A DNA stretch of 64,000 nt. Source: Agelaius tricolor (Eukaryota; Chordata; Aves; Passeriformes; Icteridae). The position numbers and the translations under genes were made by a program. Each line of letters opens with the position of its first letter. Position 1 is the stretch's first letter. The stretch is taken from the NCBI GenBank assembly GCA_023055355.1, contig JALJCS010000020.1:9469001-9533000 (forward strand), given 5' to 3'. The notes under the pieces were generated by a model, which did not search any database, was not told where the DNA came from, and saw only the letters and a program-made list of their open reading frames with translations. Shown one piece after another: positions 1-9,700 of the stretch.

Positions 1-640
1 TACCTTTTCCGTCTTTATCCCTCTCGCTTTTAAAGTCGATCCAGAGGCTACTAAAGTCACCCCTTTTAATGGAACAATATTAAGTGGCGTTTGAAAAGTT
101 AATGAGAAAGGCTCAGCTATGCTTTTATCTGTCATAAATTAATAACGCAAAAGTGAAGAATTAGAGAATAGATTGGTTAAATTTTAATGCAGAGCCCTCC
201 TTCAAAGTTTCCAGGTAAAGTGCTCAGGAGTTGATGCTGCTGCTGGGCTCGTTTTCCTCTCCCGTCCGGGCAGAGGATTTGGCTTTCCCAGTTAGTTATC
301 ACCTGGAAATACATGGGGTTTTTTAATATCTATTTCCCCCCCCTTTTATTGGAATCGCCCCTTTTTGCCCTTGGGCTCGTGATATATCGAGATTAAGCTG
401 GAAAACGGCTGGAACGGGGACAGACATCCAGGCTGGACCAGTGGCCTGGGAGGTCACTGAGAGGAGAGCTGAGGAGAGCTGGCAGCCCCTGCTGTACCTC
501 TGCCAGTCTATGAGCACATCCTTTAGCAGAACATATATATTTCTTGTTAATGAGATTTTTTTTTCCCCCATCCCTTCAACAGTTAGTGGCCCGTATATTG
601 AAAAGCGATTCATCGTCCGCCAGTAATAAATATTATAAGG
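1..640. promoter_or_regulatory. CNE-like AT-rich block at left edge
   Basis: This stretch has no supportable gene. It is AT-rich next to CpG-rich DNA and is dense in homeodomain-type cores (ATTA/TAAT), for example around 130-190 and 535-640, with little simple repeat. AT-rich sequence of high complexity beside a CpG island is typical of conserved non-coding enhancers near developmental transcription-factor genes. Conservation itself cannot be seen from one genome, so this call is inference. It could equally be a 3' UTR or an intron of a gene lying to the left. Confidence 0.35.
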
Positions 641-1700
641 ATGTACTTCCAGCCTGTATCCTGTTTTATGCTCTGCCTGCCCCTCGGCCCGCGGCCCCCG
701 GTTCCTGCACCGGCGAGATAAAGGGAGATCCAGGGGGTAAAAGTGGCCGTGAAGTTGTGGGTTTTTTGGTTGTTGGTTTGTTTGTTTTTTTTTTCCCCCG
801 ATTTTTTAATTTAAAAATTCCCCCACGAACATGAAACTGTTCCCCTTCGTGGGGAAACGGGACCCTTCCCATTTCAGCTTGGGGATGGGGGGTTTTGTTT
901 AAATCCACAATGTTTGAGCGGCAGAAAGGTTTGGGCTGAGTTTGAGCAGGAGTTTTTGTCTCCCTCTTCGGATGGCCCAAGGTGACGGCTGCTGGAAATG
1001 TCACTTGAGCCGATGCTCCCCTGAGCTGGCCTGGCCGAGCAGGGGCTTTCAGGGATAGAGGTGGCGGCGGGTCGGGCCAAAGAAATGAAAAAAAAAAAAA
1101 AAAAGAAAAAAATCCACGCGAAGAAGGAGGCAGCGGCTGTGCAGGCAGCCCGGCCCGAAGGCTGCAGCCCCACCGGCCGCTTTCCACACGGATCCTCCAC
1201 ACGGGTGGGAGCTGGAGCCGCTCCGGGACGGGGACTCCGGTGCCGAGGGGAGCAGGACGGCGGGACAGAGCCCTGGGACAGCCATCCCCGCCCGGGGAGC
1301 CGCCTTCCCCTCTGCGCTGAGCTCCGGCCTCAGCGGCAGCGCCGAGGCTCCGGTCCATGACAGACCCCGGCCCCTCGCCCCCATCCCTTTGGCTTCAGCA
1401 ATCACGCGGGGACCTCAAATTTTTCCCTCTCTCAGCTGCTGGTCCCCCAAACGGCTCTTAGAGGGGGAGAGCCGCTCTGATCTGTGTATGAGTGGGGAAA
1501 ATGTCTTGGTTGGCGAGGAATTCACTGCTGATGGTCAGGAGGAAAGCAACAGACACCCACCCCAGGCCCCCCTTGCCCATCTCGCTGTCCTGCCAGCCAG
1601 GAGCCGCCCCGCAAGCCAGGCAGGCACCGGCAGCCCCGGGGCGCCGCAACCCCCGAGCTCACCATTTATTCTTTGTAAGGCTGAGGGTGCAGCCTGATTG
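640..1700. other. CpG-rich region, no gene recognised
   Basis: CpG dinucleotides are frequent, notably at 680-720 and 1,050-1,370, far above the CpG-poor middle of the window. Open frames here on the minus strand (up to 230 codons) are proline-, serine- and arginine-rich with no domain, as expected from GC-rich DNA. A 17-base A run lies at 1,088-1,104. The region may be part of a CpG island or promoter, but no transcription start can be placed. Confidence 0.5.
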
Positions 1701-1739
1701 CTTCAAACCCTCACTTTTCCACGGGCCTAATGCTGACCT

Positions 1740-1990
1740 CCCCCTCGCCATGCCCTTGCAAGAAATCCGTGTACCGCAGGTGTAACTCTGACTTGCAAAT
1801 GGCTTTATCTCCTGTGTATCTTATTTGTATATAGTAACGTTAATGAGTAACTCTTGTGGCGCTTGTGGAAGGAGGTAAACAGCGAGCAATCTCTGTGGAT
1901 TATCCTGTCTATTACTCACCTGGCGCCTGTCTTGATATCCTCAATGGTTTTATGGCTGATGCAGGCGACCCGGCGCTGGGTGGGGGTGGC
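1740..1990 (-). promoter_or_regulatory. CNE-like block with a perfect minus-strand splice donor
   Basis: This is a complex AT-rich block wedged between CpG islands, with TAAT/ATTA cores near 1,840. On the minus strand the sequence reads CAG followed by GTGAGT, with the exon's last base at 1,920. That is the full consensus for a U2 5' splice site. Upstream of it on the minus strand (about 1,921-1,990) is an unbroken, non-repetitive stretch leading into the CpG island at 1,960-2,460, the arrangement expected of a short first exon. No reading frame is recognisable, so a non-coding transcript or 5' UTR exon is the likeliest transcript model. A chance donor inside an enhancer is the main alternative. 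Confidence 0.35.
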
Positions 1991-2460
1991 CGGCGGCGGG
2001 GGGGCTCCGGCGGGGCGGCGGCGCCACCTCTCGGGCAGCCCGAGCAGCGCCCCGAGACCCCCGAAAGGAGCCACGGCCCGTGGGAGGGGGCACAGAACGC
2101 CCCGAACTCGGGGGAACTCGGGGCGTGCTGGGGGGGGGGGGGGAGCCAGCATCCCACACCCCCCACCCCGACCCCCGGGCGGGCAGCGCGGCAGCTCCCG
2201 CAGGCTCTGCTGGGAGCCGGGCTGAGTTTAACCCACGGGAGTTTTAGCCCCGAGTCCAAAGTCTCTGGGAAAGCGGGGCTGCGGCCGCCCCGCGGGGATG
2301 GAAGGAGCGGGGCTGGAAGGAGCGGGGATGGAAGGAGCGGGGATGGAAGAAGCACCGAGCGCTCCCCGGAGCGGCAGCGGCAGCGCCCGGGGGGCAGCGC
2401 GACACCGACACCCCGGCGGGCCCGGCACCCGCTGTCGCCGGCGCGCTCGGCCCACGCTCC
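1960..2460. other. CpG island
   Basis: This is a GC-rich, CpG-dense stretch with a 13-base G run near 2,130-2,143, a direct candidate for G-quadruplex formation. Frames of up to 207 codons run through it on the plus strand, but they are glycine, arginine and proline low-complexity with no domain. It could be the promoter island of a minus-strand transcript that uses the donor at 1,920. No TATA box or recognisable coding start is seen. Confidence 0.55.
2296..2355. repeat. 15 bp tandem repeat, 4 copies
   Basis: Four head-to-tail copies of a 15 bp unit (GGATGGAAGGAGCGG) start at 2,296, 2,311, 2,326 and 2,341. The second copy has CT for AT and the fourth is degenerate. The repeat lies inside the CpG island. 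Confidence 0.9.
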
Positions 2461-3080
2461 GCTATTAGTTAATTATTGATTGATTACAAGTGAAAATTTA
2501 TGACCCTCTCTACCCCCCGCCCCCCCGCAGCCTCCCGGTCCCTCGCACGCACACACGCTCCTGCCCTCTGCAAACACTCCGGGGGAGGCGGGAGGCGTGT
2601 TGTTGTTTTTGGCCTTGACAGCTTCCAGGAATATGAAATATTTAAGCCCTTCGGTCGATCTCCCGTACCCTGGACGTCCCTTTTTTTTTTTTTTAGGTCT
2701 TTTTTCTGTCTTTTTTTATTTTTTTTTTTTCCTTCCCCCCTTTCATGTCCCGGCTCGGAGGCTCCCGCGGCGGCCGAGCCCCCTCCCCGCAAACAGCCGG
2801 CGTGCGGGCTCGGAGCACGCCAGGCCTCGCAGATCAAAGGGACCTCTCCGGCCTCTGCACAAGGGAAGAAAAAAAAATAAAAAAGACAAAAAAAAAAAAA
2901 AAGTTTGATTTCTTTAACGATTGTTCGTAAAAATCTTGGAAGCAGGGACCATCCGCCTCCTCCCTCGCTTTGGGCTGCAGGATTGCACCGGCAAACGATT
3001 TTGGGAAGGCAGAAAGAGAGTTTGGGAGAAGGGAAGAGAAAAGAAAAGAGGGAAAAATTAAAAATATAAAGGAGTTGCTT
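2460..3080. promoter_or_regulatory. AT-rich motif cluster and polypyrimidine/polypurine tracts
   Basis: No gene. Just after the CpG island, 2,463-2,500 carries TTAATTA and two overlapping TGATTGAT-type motifs that match PBX/MEIS and homeodomain cores. Long T runs at about 2,680-2,735 and A runs at 2,868-2,904 follow, with an ordinary mixed stretch between. Regulatory function is inferred from motif content and location only. Confidence 0.3.
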
Positions 3081-3800
3081 GAAATTTAGCGGCCGTGTGT
3101 CTGCAGGAGCGCCCACGCCGTCCCGGGTGGGAGCCCCAGCCACAGCCCCAGGTGGGCAGCGGGGCCGGGGCCGCTTTGGGACGAGCGCTCCCCAAAATGG
3201 GGAGGACTCCGAGCCCCTGAGCGTGCCCGTGGCTGTGCGGGGACACTCCCGGGGGGACACTGGCCAGGGGGACACTCGCCAGCTCCTGCCGGCACGCCCG
3301 GGGCGAGGGGCGCTGCCAGAGGGTGACCGGAGCGCGGCCCCGGCCGGGGCTGAGACACGGACGGACGGACGGACGGAGGGATGGCTGACGGACGGAGCGT
3401 TGTTTGCCGTCTCGGGAGGGTAAATGGGCCGATGAGGCGATTGCCTCGAGGCGCTGGCGCTTGGCAGCGTGCGGGGACCGCCCCGCTGCCCCCCCGGTCC
3501 CTGTCACCGGGCCGGGAGCGACAGCCGGCCGGGCGGATCCGCGCTGGAGGCGCCGGGACGGCGGGGCTGGAATCATCTGATGGGGGAAACGGGGCGGGAG
3601 AAACCTCCCTCCTTCGGCACCTCCAGCCGCGCCTCGCTGAGAAACCCACGGGGGCACGGTGGTAACGCCGAGCCCTCACCCTGTGCCCCACGTCCAGAGA
3701 GTCCCGGGGGAGCGGAGAGACCCCGGCAGGACATCCCAGCCCGGGGCTCTGGGCTTCGCTCCGCGCTACCGCCCTGAGCCGCGCAACCATCTCCCTTTGC
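3080..3800. other. CpG island
   Basis: CpG-dense DNA with an (ACGG)n tract at about 3,357-3,376. Overlapping frames of 199-288 codons on the minus strand are Arg/Pro/Ser low-complexity and carry no recognisable domain. I treat them as open by composition. Confidence 0.55.
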
Positions 3801-3879
3801 ACCTGAAGGTTTTTGGTTGCGGGTGGGGAGAAAAAGCCCAGCGGTTCCCAGGGAGGCAGCCCCGGCGGGTGATGCCTTG

Positions 3880-4450
3880 GGGTTTTTCTTGTTGGCATTT
3901 TTGGTTTGGTGTTTTGATTATTTTTTTTTCCAGCCAACCCCAAACTTCCCACGTGCTTCTACCCAAATCCCGCATTATTAGGGAACAATTAAGGCGTGTA
4001 AAAACACGGCGGGGCGAAGCCCTTAAGCTGGAAGTGGCCGTCCAAGGCGCTGTTTGAGCTCCTGGCCCCATCCTCTCACCCCGAAGCGGGGGCTGCTGCG
4101 GGCAGCGTGAGCCCCGAGGCTGGGCCGGGGCTCCGGAGCTCCTGCGGGGCTCCGGGGCTGCGCTTTCCTCGTCTGCCTCTCTCCTTCGTGGAAGCTCAAC
4201 CCGCAGCCGCCTCTCAGACACCACCTTTGGGCTTTCCCTTTTCTAATCCATCTTTTTTTTTTTTTCTTTCTTTCTTTCTTTCTTTGGTTTCTTGCTTTTT
4301 ATGATCTGATTATTCTAGACTAAATGCTTCATAATTATTATACTTCTAAACGCTCTCAGCCGAAACAGAGTTCGACCTTTAGCTCAGGTAACCGCGGCCA
4401 TAATTCCTGCTGAATTTCACCTTGGTCTCACCAAACGAAGCTTTCCCTCA
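3880..4450. promoter_or_regulatory. CNE-like AT-rich block
   Basis: No gene. Two AT-rich complex stretches, at 3,970-4,000 and 4,290-4,400, flank a short CpG-rich piece. The second contains several ATTA/TAAT cores and GATTATTC. A T-rich tract with a (CTTT)n run covers 4,251-4,285. Its regulatory nature is inferred from composition and from its position between CpG islands. Confidence 0.3.
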
Positions 4451-4499
4451 CTCTCCCACATAACAACCTTCCCAGAGAAGGCATTGAAACAAAAACCAA

Positions 4500-6890
4500 A
4501 CCAGCACCGAGCGGGCTGGGCTGTGCGGAGCCGACCCGACCCCACGGACACCCCGACCCCCTCCCCTCCCGTGGCAGCTCCTTTCTGCCTCCAGCTTTTC
4601 GGAGGTCCTTTCAAGCTTTATTTCCTTTCAAGCCGCCCAAGCGCCACTCACAAAATGAAGTTATCAGGGAAATAAGCCCGAGACAAAAAGCCAGCGGTGC
4701 TTTTCCCCCCGGACCTGCTCCTCCCAGTGAAGGTACGAGCGGAGCGGCTCCGGGCAGGGGGAGCCGGCCGAGCCTGGGGCCGCGGGTCCGGCTGGGAGCA
4801 TCCCTGGGGCGGCACCGCCGGCTCGCTAAAACAAGGAGGTGTTCTTGGGGCAGGAGGAGGCGGCAGCGAGGCAGCTGGAGGGGTTTCTCCAAGCTTTCCC
4901 GGAGCCCCTTTTAGGTCCCTCTGCAGGAAAGGTGTCCCCGGCACCGCGCTCCCTCGGGGATGTCACCGCGATCTTCGGCAGGATTCTGTCCCTTCTGCCC
5001 CGACACTGCTCCTGGTTTATTTTCCACAGGTTTCTTGGAAATGCATTTTTCCAGCGTTCCCTCGCTGTCCATTCCTGGCCTTCCCCGCCGATTTTCGAGG
5101 GGCGCTTTTTTATTCCTCCGTTCTTCCGAGTCCTTTTTCAGCCGGTTTTCATTTCTCCCGTCTCCGATCTAAAAAACAAGCAGAAAAAAACCCCCTCAAA
5201 CCTAAATACAATTATAAACCAGGTCAGGAGGCTCCCCCGCTTCCCTTGCTGGAGCGGGTGGGGGTAGGGGCTACCCCTAGGAAAAGTGAAAAGCTCGTTT
5301 TAATGGGCGGTCATTGCTAAATCTCACCTTAGGGCCAAAACGACTCGCGACCCATTGCCCTCCTTACGATGTATTTATTTGTCTCAGTGGCACCAGCCGT
5401 CAGTCATTAGCGGGGGGGTGAAGCCGAGAGCCGCCCCACGGTGGTGGCGGTGGTCCTGTGGCTTTTTTGGTTTGTTTTAAATACGATTTTTCAACAGGAA
5501 CCCTTCCAGAAGAGGAGGAATAACCTGTCCCGGGCGGGCTCCTTGGTGAAACACGGGGGGAACACGGGTGGGAGCGCAGCGAGCGGCGACCCCTCCGAAA
5601 ATGGTTTTGGTCCGAGCGAGCGGGGTTTGGTTCGCACGCCGAGGGGTTCGCTCCCAGGAAAAGCGGCGCTTGGGCCAGCAGGGACATTATTTAATGGATG
5701 GCGACGTTTTCCCATAGTAACAATTACGGAGGGGCAAACCAGTCCAGAAACCCGAGTCCAGCAGCAGCCGGGCGAGCATCGCCGACCCCGGGACCGGGAG
5801 AGCAGGCGGGCAGCAGCTCCGGACACCGCCCGGCCGCGCTCGCCTGCTCGCAGGTCTGTGGGTACGGCCGCTCCAGGAGCTCCAGAGCCGCTCTGCAGCT
5901 GGATGACACTTTATGCACAGCTTTCTCTGCGCGGGATATTCAGAAAGCAGTTTTATATACATTTCATATATTTATATAGCTCAAATACTTGTGTGTGTGA
6001 TTATATAAAGTTGATTTAAAGAAATGTGGCTGTGAGCACGGTTTTTTTTCACTCCACACCAGACGTGTGCGGTGTGGGACGCCGGGCACGGTGCGCCCTG
6101 TGCCCGCATCCCCTCCGGCCCCGGCTTTCCCAGTTTGAGTCCCGCCTGGCCGAGCTCAGCCCGGATGGGGCTCGGAGGCTCGGAGCGCTGGGTTTGGGAT
6201 TCGTTCAGCGATACTTCTGCTGTCGCGTGTTTGGGGTAAATTCATCTCTGCCAACAGCAGTTCGCTGAGCAGCCCCAGGCTCTCCCGTCACCCCCGGGAC
6301 AAATTTGGGGTCCCTGACCAAGGAGAGGGAAACGGGTGTGAGTGTCCCCGGTACCGGTGTCCGCACCCCTTCCACAGGCGGCTCTGCTGTGTTCCCTCTG
6401 CCAAATGTCTAACCAGGGGTAGGGACGAGAGAGAAACAATCAATTTCATCCTCCCTTTTCCCCCAGCTCGCCATCCCGCGGCTCCAAACCTCGGCTGTCA
6501 GGAGGCGGCACCGACGGGGCGGCAGCGCTTGGCCTGGCTGGCTCCGGGCAGGGAGGGAGGAAGAGAGGGATGGAGAAAGGGATGGATGGATTGGGGACGG
6601 GGTCGGGATGGGGAGGGAGAAGCTCCATCCTCGTGCCACAGCTCATTTCGTCCTGAATTCGGGAAATCACGAAATTAGGGAATCGTGAAACCGCGTCAGC
6701 GGGCAGGACCTGGGTGCGCGGGGCCAGCAGCCGCAGGAGGAGGACGGGGGGGCTCCCTGGGGCTGGGGGTGTCCCTGCGGCCGCTCCGGGGCTGCTCCCG
6801 AGGCCGGGGCCGTTCCCGAGAGCGGGGCCGGTCTCTGCCGGGGCCCGGAGCCGCCTCAGCCGTTCCTGGGCTGCCACCTGGCGGGAGCAG
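4500..6890. other. CpG-rich region with embedded AT-rich block
   Basis: CpG-rich throughout, densest at 4,510-4,570, 4,735-4,880, 5,520-5,660, 5,770-5,890 and 6,690-6,880. A short AT-rich complex block at about 5,925-6,040 interrupts it and resembles the other CNE-like islands. Frames of up to about 225 codons are low-complexity with no domain. No exon of a known family was recognised, so this may be promoter or regulatory DNA of a flanking gene. Confidence 0.5.
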
Positions 6891-7092
6891 CACGGCACGG
6901 CACGGCTCGGCTCCAGGGGCACGGGCACGGCTCGGCTCCAGGGGCACGGCTCGGCTCCAGGGGCACGGGCACGGCTCGGCTCCACGGGCACGGCTCGGGG
7001 CACCGGGCACGGCTCGGCTCCAGGGGCACCGGGCACGGCTCGGCTCCAGGGGCACGGGCACGGCTCGGGGCACGGGCACGGCTCGGCTCCAG
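6891..7092. repeat. GC-rich minisatellite abutting the NUMT
   Basis: Irregular tandem copies of a short GC-rich unit built from GGCACGG, GCTCGG and CTCCAGG are spaced roughly 17-24 bp apart. The array ends exactly where mitochondrial-like sequence begins. A weaker remnant of the same repeat resumes on the other side of the NUMT, so the NUMT sits within or at the edge of the array. Confidence 0.85.
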
Positions 7093-7339
7093 GGCTCATT
7101 AGCAGGGGAAGGAGTTGAACCATCCCCAGGACGGGTTCATCAGCATGGGAAGGAGCTGAACCATCATTTTCGGGGTATGGGCCCGATAGATTGTTTAGCT
7201 GACCCTACTAGGAAGCAATATAAGGGAAGTATGGAGGATTTTGATTCCTCTAGTGTAGGTTCGATTCCTGCTTTTCTAAGTACTAGGAAATGAGAGGGCT
7301 GGTATAGCTCCGTGTTCACTTTATCATAGCGACCCTTAG
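7092..7339 (-). pseudogene. NUMT: mt tRNA-Ile / tRNA-Gln / tRNA-Met / ND2 start
   Basis: Read on the minus strand, this is the vertebrate mitochondrial order: the 3' part of tRNA-Ile (about 7,270-7,339), tRNA-Gln in antisense (about 7,200-7,272), a nearly complete tRNA-Met (about 7,165-7,205) with its anticodon region and TATCGGGCCCATACCC, and then the first bases of ND2 (ATGAACCC near 7,133-7,140). A second, diverged copy of the tRNA-Met/ND2 junction lies at 7,092-7,124. The copy is truncated in tRNA-Ile and breaks off after the first ND2 codons. It differs from typical bird mtDNA at scattered sites, and it is flanked by nuclear minisatellite DNA. It is therefore a dead nuclear insertion and encodes no functional tRNA or protein. 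Confidence 0.92.
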
Positions 7340-7390
7340 TGCTCCAGGGGCACAGCCTGGCAGCTCGGGCACGGCTCAGTTCCAGTGGCC
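7340..7390. repeat. Minisatellite remnant on the far side of the NUMT
   Basis: Contains GCTCCAGGGGCAC, then CTCGGGCACGGCTC, the same words as the array left of the NUMT but more degenerate. This shows that the mitochondrial segment interrupts one repeat locus. Confidence 0.7.
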
Positions 7391-9000
7391 CTTGGGGAGC
7401 CTTTCCCAGGGCTGGCAGGGGCAGCAGCGGGGTCAGGATGTCCTGGGCATCCCCAAGAGCCTGGCCATGAGCAATGAAGGGAATGCAAGCAGCAGTAGCC
7501 AAAAGGAAAAGATCAGAATTGAAAGTGTTCCTTCTTCAGAGGCAGAGGAAGAAGAGGCACGGCTGGAAATGCTGGGAGCCCCCTCGCTCTGCTCACCTGA
7601 GAGCAGGAGGGCAGGGCTGCCCCCAGCACGGCCTGGATGGCTCCTGGAGGCTTCCACACACTCCAGAGGAGAACCTTTGTGTTGGGCATTCAGACAGAAG
7701 CAGCTTTGGGCCTGGCACTCTTGCAGGAAACCTCCCAGGGTTTCCCAGGTGTGTGTGAGTGTAGCTGCACTCTGAGAGCAGTGCAGGGGTCTCACAGATG
7801 GAACTGTCGCCCTCCTGGCTGTGCCATGGGCTCGTTTGGGTGGCAGAGCCCTCCTTGCTTTGTCTCCTTGAGTTTCTGATGCCCTCCCTCACATGTCCAC
7901 ATCTACTGAAGTGTTCTGCTCCCGTGGTTTTGTCTTTGCTCTCTGCCTGCTCACTCACAGACAGGTCTCAGTGCAAGCAGGCACAAAACCAATGTGTTTA
8001 TGTTTTGTTTCATAGTTTTATTCATATTCCTCCAGCTTGCCTTACACTTTTACTCTCTCTTACACACAACTATCCTTCCTAAGCACTTTGCCTTATTATA
8101 TCCTTGTTTTAGCTCAGATTTCCACCTCTTGCCTCATTACAAAACCATTCTGCACCAGAAACTGCCATTTCACACAAAACACTTCATTCTGGGCCAGAGA
8201 TTAACCAGCTTTGGTGACACAGGGGGGCAAAAAAATGTGAGAACAAGGATGTTAAAGGCAAGGAAGACATGCATGAAACTTCAGGGTAAACAGCAGGGAT
8301 GATATTGATTGCCTTTTAATGTGCAGTGGGTGCACAATGGGGAAGAAAACCTTCACAGAGCAAAAATATAAGACACTTGCCCTGCCTGAGAATCTTGGAG
8401 CAGCCAGTGAAACTTTGGGATTAACTCAGAGGGGACCTTATCCCAGGGCTCCTGTGGGGAAGTGCTTTTCCAGGTCTAACAGAGCTTCCAAATAAAGTGC
8501 TGTCCTACTTTCTGGCTGTGTCTGAAGAGTGATGAGAAATGCCCATTGTCTGTGCCCAGGCTGGTGCGTGCTCTCATTAAGGCTCTGAATTGTGTGTGTG
8601 CATCTCGGCGTCAGGGCCCTTTGGGAGGCAGGGACAGGCAGGGGTTTGTGGGAGGGAATTCCCAGGTTCCAGCAGGCTGGGACATTTCTGAAGGAGCTTT
8701 AAACTCTTGGAGGCTCAGTGCTTCCAGGAGTGGTGGGACAGGAAGATGGTGGTGGGTAGGATGGTGGTCCTGCATCACAAATGCTTAATGGAGCTGTGTA
8801 GCCACATTTCTCCTCACAGAGAAAAGCAAGGCAATTTTCCCAAGGATATTTCTGGGATTCATATTCCCTGAACCTCAGAGAATGATCAGAACAATTCTCA
8901 TCTCATTTGCTGTGCCTGTGTTTGTGCCGAAGTAGAATGCAATGTGGGGACTGTTTACCCAAAATGATGGTGTTTTGTTTCCTTGGCCTATCAGTGCCAA

Positions 9001-9031
9001 GTGTGTGTGTGTGTGTGTGCGTGTGTGTGTG
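9001..9031. repeat. (GT)n microsatellite
   Basis: An uninterrupted GT run broken once by a C at 9,020, about 15 dinucleotides long. Confidence 0.97.
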
Positions 9032-9539
9032 AGGATTGTTGGGTGACAGTCATGAGATTCTGGGCAGTTGTGTGCAGAGTTGAGTGCTTGGCAGATTCAG
9101 TTTAGAAGTAATGTAATATAGTACAATAAAGTAATTAATTAGCCTTCTGATAAGATGGAGTCCTCCTCATCATTCCTCTCCCTCGCTGGGGGCTATCCAC
9201 TGTAGAGCTGTGTGAGCAGAGCTGTGGGGGAATCCTCCCCTGCAGGGGCAGAGCCTTCCCTGGGAGCAGCAGGATCCATTGGAGGTGTATCCAAGTAACC
9301 CCATTTTGCTCCTTGGGTGTCAGGTTCTGATCTGAACTGACAGGGGTGAGGAGACCTGGAAAATGGCCTTCCCTGCCTTCCCTTAATGAGTTACCTCCAG
9401 TCCAAATCACTCCATATTCAGTGAGGGTGGTGTAACAAGGAGAAGTGTCAGGAAACATGAAGGCACAGCTGTTCTTTCCACTTGGGTAGCTGTGATTGGT
9501 TTGAATAATGGATATTCTGTTCAGCTCCTTCCAGGGCAA

Positions 9540-9700
9540 CTCGGAGTCTCCAGCTCCTCACTAAGAGGAGACACGCTGATTTATCATTTATTTATTGGAT
9601 TATAACCCTGTTTTACGGGTAATCAATCGCTGCTTTTTCGGCTTCCTCTTGAATCACATCACCCCAGCGCAATCGGGGGCTGAGGCCGCTCCAAGAGCAC
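9540..9700. promoter_or_regulatory. CNE-like block
   Basis: An AT-rich complex segment with GGATTATAACCC and GTAATCAATCGC, that is, bicoid-type (GGATTA) and homeobox/PBX-type (AATCAAT) cores, followed by a few CpGs. It stands out against CpG-poor surroundings. Enhancer function is an inference. Confidence 0.3.

Noticed and set aside
666..3952. Minus-strand frames of 199-288 codons in CpG-rich DNA
   Set aside because: Low-complexity Arg/Pro/Ser sequence caused by GC-richness. No known domain, and poly-A/T runs are translated within them.
7092..7339. Functional tRNA genes for Met and Gln
   Set aside because: Truncated, mutated, and embedded in nuclear minisatellite DNA. A dead NUMT is the right reading.
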